NCBI GenBank assembly: GCA_943736015.1
Contig: OX031069.1
Location: 40,892,728 to 40,956,727, forward strand
DNA: 64,000 bases
Source: Tridacna crocea
Taxonomy: Eukaryota; Mollusca; Bivalvia; Cardiida; Cardiidae
Direction of reading: 5' to 3'
Translations under genes and position numbers: made by a program
Part shown: positions 27,401 to 36,400 of the stretch, one piece after another
Numbering within the stretch: the stretch's first letter is position 1
Layout: every line of letters begins with the position of its first letter
Notes under the pieces: model-generated
Databases searched by the model: none
Told to the model about the DNA's origin: nothing
Seen by the model: only the letters and a program-made list of their open reading frames with translations

Positions 27401-30400
27401 GCGGGGCAGATAGCGAAATCTGCACAGAAAGGTATGGGAACTAATTTGTCAGTTCACACTTTTTTAATAGATCTTGACTTTAACTCATAACCGAACGACA
27501 GGAAAGCATGAAATAAAATCTTATCTCTAAAGCCCTCTTGTGTTACATCCTTCATAAAATATATGTTTAAATTTATGGTAAGCATTACATGTTATATTTT
27601 ATGGCCAAGCCCCGGCTTTGTCAAATTCAAGGAAGACTGAATAGGTAAGATGTTGTCGAAACATAACTTAAAATACAGCGGAATGTGGTGTTCAACTGTT
27701 CACCAAAGAAGAGATTTCTGAACTAGACTTATTGAAAAGCATTTACAGATGACAAAATTAACTCTTTACTCCATAGATACTCATTTCTACGCATTGCTTT
27801 CAGGAGCCTTTGGAAAAAACACAGTGGCAAAAGGTGAAATTGCTTGTGACGAGCAATTTCCCCTTTTGCCACAATGTTTTCTACACTATCAAAAGGTGTC
27901 ATATACACATAAGAAACAGATTCATCCTTGCAGTTATTTAGGGTCAATTAGAGATACCATAGAAATGCCTTATGGGGTAAAGGGTTAACTCTTTACCACA
28001 CAATCCCAACTTTTAACGACCCCTAAGAAAGTAGCCTTTTGAAAACATTGTGGGAAAAGGAGAAAATGCTGGTAACCAGCATTTTCTTCTTTTCCCACAA
28101 TGTTTTCTACCCTTCACAGAACAAAATTCAAATTTTCAGTCAGTTTTATTTTGTTGTCTGCAAATGCTATCGATTTGGACAAACCTGAAATTTTGTCGTT
28201 TGGTAATAAGTTAATGTAGCAGAAATGATAATTTCTGTCTTTGAGATGGTAGGAAACATTGCGGGAAATGATGTAGGAAATGCTAGTATCTAGGACTCCA
28301 GAAGTCCTGGATACAAGCATTTTCTAAATTTTTCACAATGTACTCAAAAATCCTCTAAGGTTCCATTGAAAGCCAGTATTGTGTAGAAAATGGTTAACCT
28401 TTTCCCAAACAATCCCTAGTTTTTACTGTCCTAATGTCTAAGCCTTTTGAAAACATTGTGGTAATAGGAGAAAATGCTTGTAACGAGCATTTTCTCCTTT
28501 TCCCACAACATTTTCTACCATGCTTGAAACAAATTTCAAGTTCAGAGTTAGGCTTATTTTGACATCTGCAGGTGCTTTCAATTTGGACCGAGGGTCCTGT
28601 GTGGCTCAGTGGTAAAGTGTAGGACTTATGACCCAGAGGTCCCAGGTTCAAGCCTCGCTGTCTCCATTGGTTTTTTTTCACAGGAGTGTCCCTGGGCAAG
28701 ACACTTCAGAGCCTAGCCTAGTACTGGTGAAACCCAGGAAATATGAATATGTGAACTGTCGCCGTCATATGACTGAAATACTGTTGAAAGTGGCGTAAAA
28801 CACCATTCAAATTCAATTTGGACCAGTCCTAAATTTTGTAATTTGGTAAAGGGTTAATACAATTTTGATAAAATGTCAAGAAATCTTGATTGATCTTCAG
28901 ATTCATCAGTCCTCTTTAAAAGTAACAGAAAACGTTCCAGAAAGGATTTTGACCTGGAAGAATTTGAAGAAATTGAAATTCGACCCCCAAAACGGAGCAA
29001 AACCATGGAAACCCAACAGATCACTTTGGATTCGGAAGGGTTTAATTTTGGTAGGCATTTTAACCCTTTTCTCAATAGATACTCATTTCTACGCATCGCT
29101 TGTAGAAGCCTTTGGACGAGCAATTTCACCTTTTGTCACAATGTTTTCTATGCTATCAAAAGGTGTCCTATACACTTAAAAAAGTGGTTTCATCCTTGCT
29201 GTTATTTAGGGTTAATTAGAATACCATAGAAATGCTGTTTGGAGTAAAGGGTTAAATCATTGCTTCATTTACAGTGTAGGTATATTAAATTTTCTTCACA
29301 CAGTGGATAGATTTACAGATAGTATAGGTGAAACTGTAACTTGCAATTTCTTCTTTGTAACTATTTTTCCGAATGTATTTATGTTTTAACCCTTTACCAA
29401 ACGAGAAAATTTTAGACTGGTTCAAATTAAAAGCATTTGCAGACGACAAAATAAATCTAACTCAAAAATTGAAATTTGTTTCCAACTGGGTAGAAAACAT
29501 TGTGGCAAAAGGAGAAAATGCTGGCTACCAGCATTTTCTCCTTTTCCCACAATGTTTTCAAAAGCTTTCCTTCTCAGGGTCGTTAAAAGTCGGGATTGTG
29601 TGGTAATGGGTTAAAGATAAATTCATGGGAATTGTTAAACTTTGATTTATATACAAAATCTTTCTTATCTTGAAAATGTTCAGTTTCTGGTCTGTATGAA
29701 TTCTTTTGATGTTGACGGTTATAGGATTACTGTTATTATAGCCTGTTGAATAGATGACCAAGATAGAGTTGCCTGGAATATTCACCTGAAGTTGACATTT
29801 AATTTTTTACTAAACAATAAAAACAATCCCATGTTTTAACAAAGTGAAAAGACAAGGTTTTTGAAAACATTGTTGGAAAAGAGGAAAATGCTGGTAACCA
29901 GCCATTTCTTATTTTCCAACAATGGTTTCTACCCTATCAAATGTCAAATGTAGAACTTGCTATTTAAGCAACATTTGATTTGTAGCCTGTAAATGCTTTG
30001 AATTTTTTGGCATTCAAATACTTGTTTGACAAAAAGTTAAATCACAAATCTACCTATTTTACAGAACTCTTTACACGCCTGTGTACCTTTAAAGGTGGCC
30101 CTTCAGATTTTGGGACAAAAATTTTACAAAAGTGCAAAAAAATCATTCTTATACTCCCAAAGCCTTTTAATTTTCATTCATAAAACCCCAGTAGTCGAAA
30201 ACCGTCCGACAACACGAGAAATTAGAGATTTACTACGGCCCAGGTTGACACCAACGGGAGACACATTCTATTTTTAGATGATCAATTCGCTCATTTACTT
30301 ACAGGAATACACAGAGGAAGCTTCAAACATAGCGTCCGAAAAAGACATTATGGAAAATAACTATTACATGTTTTTTATTATAGGGAATTTAAGCATTATA

Positions 30401-33400
30401 AGTCACGTGCCAGTCACTTGACATTCCCACAATGTATTTTTAGCTCACCTGGGCACAACATGCTCAAGAGAAGATTTTAGGATCACCCGGTGTCCGTCTC
30501 CGTTTTGTGTCGTGCGTCATCAACAATTCTTTAAACATCAACTCCTCCTAAACCGCTGGGCCAATTTGTACCAAACTTGGCTGAAATGTTCCTTGGGAGG
30601 TCCTCTTTAAAATTTGTTCACAGAATTTGATTCCGTCAAAAACTCTGGTTGCCATGGCAACCAAATGGAATTTTTTAGGAAATTCTTTAAAAATCTTCTT
30701 CTCTGAAACCACTGGCCAGATTTTAAAATAATTTCACACAGATGTTCCATGGGTGACCTTTTTCAAAAATTGTTCGCGAAATTTTGATCCGTCAAGAAAC
30801 ATGGCTCTGGTGAATGGGGGCTTCTTGCACTATACAGAAATGAAGAAATTCTTAAAAGTTCTTCTTCTCTGAAACTGCTGGCCAGATTTTAAAAAAAATT
30901 CACAAAGATGTTCCTTGGGTGACCCTTTTCAAAAATTGTTTGCGAAATTTTGATCCGTCTAGAAACATGGCTCAGGTGAATATGGGCTTCTTGCAAAATA
31001 CAGAAATGAAGAATTCTTAAAAATTCTTCTTCTCTGAAACCGCTGGTCAGATTTTAAAATAATTTCACAGAGATGTTCCTTGGATGACCCTTTTCAAAAA
31101 TTGATTGCGAAATTTTGATCTGTCAAGAAACATGGCTCTGGTGAATGGGGCTTTCTTGCACTATACATAAATGGAGAAATTCTTAAAAATTCTTCTTCTC
31201 AGAAACCGCTGGCCAGATTTTAAAATAATTTCACAAAGATGTTCCTTGGGTGACCCTTTTCAAAAATTGTTCGTGAAATTTTGATCCGTCAAGAAACATG
31301 GCTCTGGTGAATGGGGGCTTCTTGCACTATACAGAAATGAAGAAATTCTTAAAAATTCTTCTCTGAGATTGATGGCCAGATTTTGAAATAATTTCACAGA
31401 GATGTTCCTTGGATGACCCTTTTCAAAAATTGTTTGTGAAATTTTGATCCGTCAAGAAACATGGCTCTGGTGAATGGGGGCTTCTTGCACTATATGGAAA
31501 TGAAGAAATTCTTGAAAATTCTTCTTCTCTGAAACGGCTGGTCAGATTTGAAAATTGTTTCACATAAATATTCCTTGAATGGCCTTTTTCAAAATTTGTT
31601 CACAAAATTTTGATAGGTCAAGAAACATGGCTCTGGTGAATGGGGGCTACTTGCACTGTACTGAAATAAGAAACTCCTAAAAATTCTTTTTTGAAACTGC
31701 TGGTCAGATTTTGAAAGGACTTTTACAGGTGACCTATCAAAAATTGCTTGGCAAAATAATGATTTTGTTTCCAGTGTTTCTATACCTTCAAAAAGAAAAA
31801 AAGGCTATGGTCCTCTCAAAAATTCAGGTGAGCGATCCAGGGCCATCTTGGCCCTCTTGTTTATTTTTGGCGCAAAATCTAAAAATAGCTTAGGAGGCTA
31901 CGTAGCCTTTTAAGGGAATACCATCAAAAAAATTTTTTTTGTAATTTTATGAATCTTTATTATTGATGATTTGTATTATTTTTTCATATAAATTTCAGTG
32001 ATATGTATATTTTTTAATTTAGTGAGATGTAAAAATTCTAAATACCCACCTTTAACATCAAAGAAAGAGAAATTCAGGTACAATGTACATTTGTACAACA
32101 ATATTCAGAATTCTCTAAGCTGTAAGAATAGATCTATCATGGCAACATTGTTACAGCTTACTGCATTTTATGTTTAGGTAAAATAGGTAATTCAGAAATT
32201 ATTGTGCTTAGCCAAATAAAGTACTGTTATATTGCATGTGATGAACTACCTTTATGACCAACAATCCTAATTTGGCTCCAAAAAAGTGGTCATCTTATGT
32301 CAGAGGTTAGCCAAGCCCTGCCAGCTCAATTCCTACGGCTTAAGTATGCAGACAAACTTTTAAGACTTGCCCAAATTCAAATCTTTTGCAGATGATAGAT
32401 AGGAAATGTTGCTTCAACAATTTGAACTTTTTCAGGATGGATAGGAAATATAGTGGAAAAGAGAGGAAATGTCATTACTTGCATTTTATCCTTTTACTAC
32501 AATATTTTCAGTGGTCTTATTGCATTTCAGGACTTTTGTAAATGATTAAATTATCAAACTTTCAGATGATTTTATAAATTCCAAAGATGAGGGGGATATC
32601 ACACCTACCATTGACACAAAAGATCCATTGAACAAAGCACTGAGTAAGTATATTTCATTTCAAATTCTAGGTAGAAAACATAAGAAATGTTGATGAAAAA
32701 TATAAACAGGGAAAGAGGAAGCAGAAAGTGAATATCTAATCTGTTATTTTTAGCTCACCAGAGCAGAAAATGCTCAAGGGAAGCTTTTAGGATCATGCTG
32801 GGTCCGTCGTCCGTCATCCATTGTGCGTCAACAATTTCTTTAAACATTTTCTCCTCCTAAACCTCTGTGCCAATTTAGGCGGATTTGGACCAAACTTAAC
32901 TGAAATGTTTCTTTTGAGGTCCTCTGCAAAAACTGTTCATAAAATTTGATTCCATCAAAAACTCTGATTGCCATGGCAACCATTTGGAATTTTCATAGAA
33001 GTTTTGTAAAAATCTTCTCTGAAATCGCTGGTCAGATTTTAAAATAATGTCACAGGGTGGTTGCTTGGGTGACCCTTTTCAAAATTTGTTTGCAAAAGTT
33101 TGATTCATGGAGAAACATGGCTGTGACGAATGGGGGCTACTTGCACTATACAGATATGAAGAAATTCTTAAAAATTCTTCTTCTCTTAAACTGATGGTCA
33201 GATTGTGAAATTATTTAACAGAGATGTTCCTTGTGTGACTGTTTTCAAAAATTGTTCCATCAAGAAACGTGGCTCTGATGAATGGGGGCTACATGCACTT
33301 AATGGAAAGAAGAAATTCTTAAAGTTTATTGTATCTGAAACGGCTGTTCAGATTTTAAAATAATTTCACGTAGATGTTCTTTTGGTGACCCTTTTCAAAA

Positions 33401-36400
33401 GTTGTGTGTGGAATTTTGATCCGTCAAGAAACATGGCTCTCGTGACTAGGGGCTACTGGCACTGTGCGGCCCTGAAGAAATTCTTAAAAATTCTTCTTCT
33501 CTGAAACAGCTTGTCAGATTTTGAAATAATTATACAGAAATGTACCTTTGGTGACCCTTTTCAAAAACTGTTCACAAAATTTTAGCGAGGGTTTACTGGC
33601 ACCATACGGACATGAAGAAATTCTGAAAAATTCCTCTTCTCTAGAACAGCTGGTCGAATTTTGAAATAATTTCACAGAAATGTTCTTTGGGTGACCCTTT
33701 TAGCAAAGTGTTCAAGAAATTTTGATCCATCAAGAAACATGGCTCTGATGGCTGTGGGCTATTTACACTATATGGAAATGAAGAAATTCTAAAAAAAAAC
33801 TTCTTCTCTGAAACCTGAAATAATTTTACGGAAATGTTCCTTGGGTGACTCTTTTCAAAAAGTATCGACAAAATTGTGATCTGTCAAGAAACATGGCTCT
33901 GGTAATGGTTGAAAAAGGGGAAATGATAAAAATCGTATGAACAGACCTAAGAATTGCATTATGAATTAGCCACCCATCCAAGCAGTAACCTTTGTGCTTG
34001 TTGCTGAACTCCATTGGAGACCGGCACTGTGTCACCTACTTGAACATGTAATATGCTGTATGTGTATTTATAGATTAGCCCTCTCCATGATGCATGCATG
34101 CATTTAGCCAATCTAAAATATTACAAGGTTGGAAATAACCCTCATGTAAACATAACGTATTGGGTTGTTGGGTAACACCTTGAAAAAATATTAAGTTTCC
34201 CAATAGTTCAAGGAATGGGTCATACCATGTGGCATGCATTAAATGGGACATTCTGATATTTGTGTAAAGTGTCGTCTCAAATCATCCTGTGGGGACTGCG
34301 CAGGCTAAGCTGAAACAACACTTTATGTTTTTATTAATTTTCTGTTTTGGGCAAATGTACCATAGCACAAAATCTTGTGTGGTAATGAGTCAACATTTTT
34401 ACCAAGAGATGAAATTTTAGACTTGACAGGATGAAAGCATTTGCAGATGACAAATGTAGTTCATATAATGACTTAGGTCTAATGACTTGGATAGTGTGAA
34501 AAAATTTGCAGAAAAGGAGAAAATGTTATATCGAGCATTTCCTCCTATTCCCATCATTTTTAGCTCTACTGGCTTTCAACCAGCAGAGCTTATGTCATGG
34601 CGTGGTTTCCTCTGTCCGTCCGTCTGTCCGTCTGTCCGTCCGTCCGTCCGTCCGTCTGTCCGTTAGTCTTTTTCTTGTTTACGCGATAAAGTCTTCATTT
34701 CTGTTCAGATTTTTGTGAAACTTACTCATTTTTTTTATTTCATTGATAGCTTTAACCCTATTGATTTTGAAAAAAATCTGACAAACAGTATGGGAAAAGT
34801 AGCCATTTCAAGTTTAAAATTTCCATTTCTTGTTTACGCGATTAAGTCTGTATTTTTGGTCAGATTTCCATGAAACTTGCAGAGTTTGTTTATCTTATCA
34901 ATAGCTTCAACCCTATTGAAGCTTCAACCCTATTACCCTATGGGAAAAGTAGCCATTTCAAGTTGAAAACTTTCATTTCTTGTTTACGCGATAAAGTCTT
35001 CATTTTTGGTCAGATTTCTGTGAAACTTACACAGTTTGTTTATCTCATCAATAGCTTTAAGCCTATCAATTTTGAAAAAAATCCGACAAACAGTATGGGA
35101 AAAGTAGCCATTTCAAATTGAACAATTTCATTGCCTGTTTGCATGATAAAGTATTTATTTGTGATCAGATTTTCATGAATTTTTTAGCTTGTTTGTACCG
35201 TCAATAGCTTTTTAACCCTTTTGAGTTTGAAAAAATTCAACAAACAGTAATGGAAAAGTAGCCATTTTGAGTTGAAAATGTCAACTTTTTTGTCTTTTTG
35301 CGTAATGAATTCCTATGTATGCTTATTTAAAAGCAAACTCTCTGCCAGTAGAGCATATTCAGGCCCTTCAGGGCCTTCTAGTTTAACTCTTTACCACACA
35401 ATCCCGACTTTAAACGACCCTGAGGTAGAAGCCTATGGAAAAGGTTGTGGGAAAAGGACAAAATGCTGGTAACCAGCATTTTGTCCTTTTCCCAAAATAT
35501 ATTCTACCCCATCAAAGAATAAAACCATTATGTAAACAAGATTTAATTTACTGTATGCAGATGATTGAATAAGACTAGTCCAAAAAATTGTAGTTTTGTA
35601 AAGAGTTAACTAGCCTTCTTCTTCAAGGTCGTTAAGACACAAGATTGTGTGGTAAAGGGTTAAACACTGAACAAAAGTATAGATCAGTATTAGAGAGGCC
35701 TTAAGCTGTTTTATTATATACCTAGCAGTTAAATCCTGGAATTTCGCAGTGTAATAAATAGAGGATATTTGTTTTTATCGGTGAAAGATCGAAATTTATT
35801 TCATCGAGTGGACACCATCGGTAATATTTTCACAAGTGGCTGCGCCACTCGTGAAAATATTACCGATGGTGTTCACGAGATGAAAAAAGTTTCGATCTTT
35901 CACCGAAAAAAACAAATATTCTATTTATTTCATATTTTTAACCCTTTCTGGGAGGAGCTTTATCAAAATTTAGTACAGTTATTTTCCCTTATTCCCTGTG
36001 GCGTACCCCTCCCGCATAGCAATGTTACGTCAAGCGCGAGAAATGTAAGGTATATGACGTCATATTTCCCATCTGGTTGTCAGGCACGCGCAATTAACCT
36101 AGGCAACAAGAACGTGAAAATCGGTATTTTCACTGGTTGAACCAGTGTAAGATCGAAAAATATTTTCACTGCTATTTCTCGATATCCTACCGGAAAGCAT
36201 GAAATAAATCTTGATATCATCACTAGTGACGATATCAACTTTCACTTTCACTTCCTGCCGTAATTTAGGAACTACTTCTCTTTTTCATTAAGCACATATA
36301 GATAGTGTTAATTAAAAATAATTATGTTAATAAGGTATATAATAAATAGAATAATCAACTGGTTATTCTTTATATGAAAAATATCTCACTCGGATGCGTC

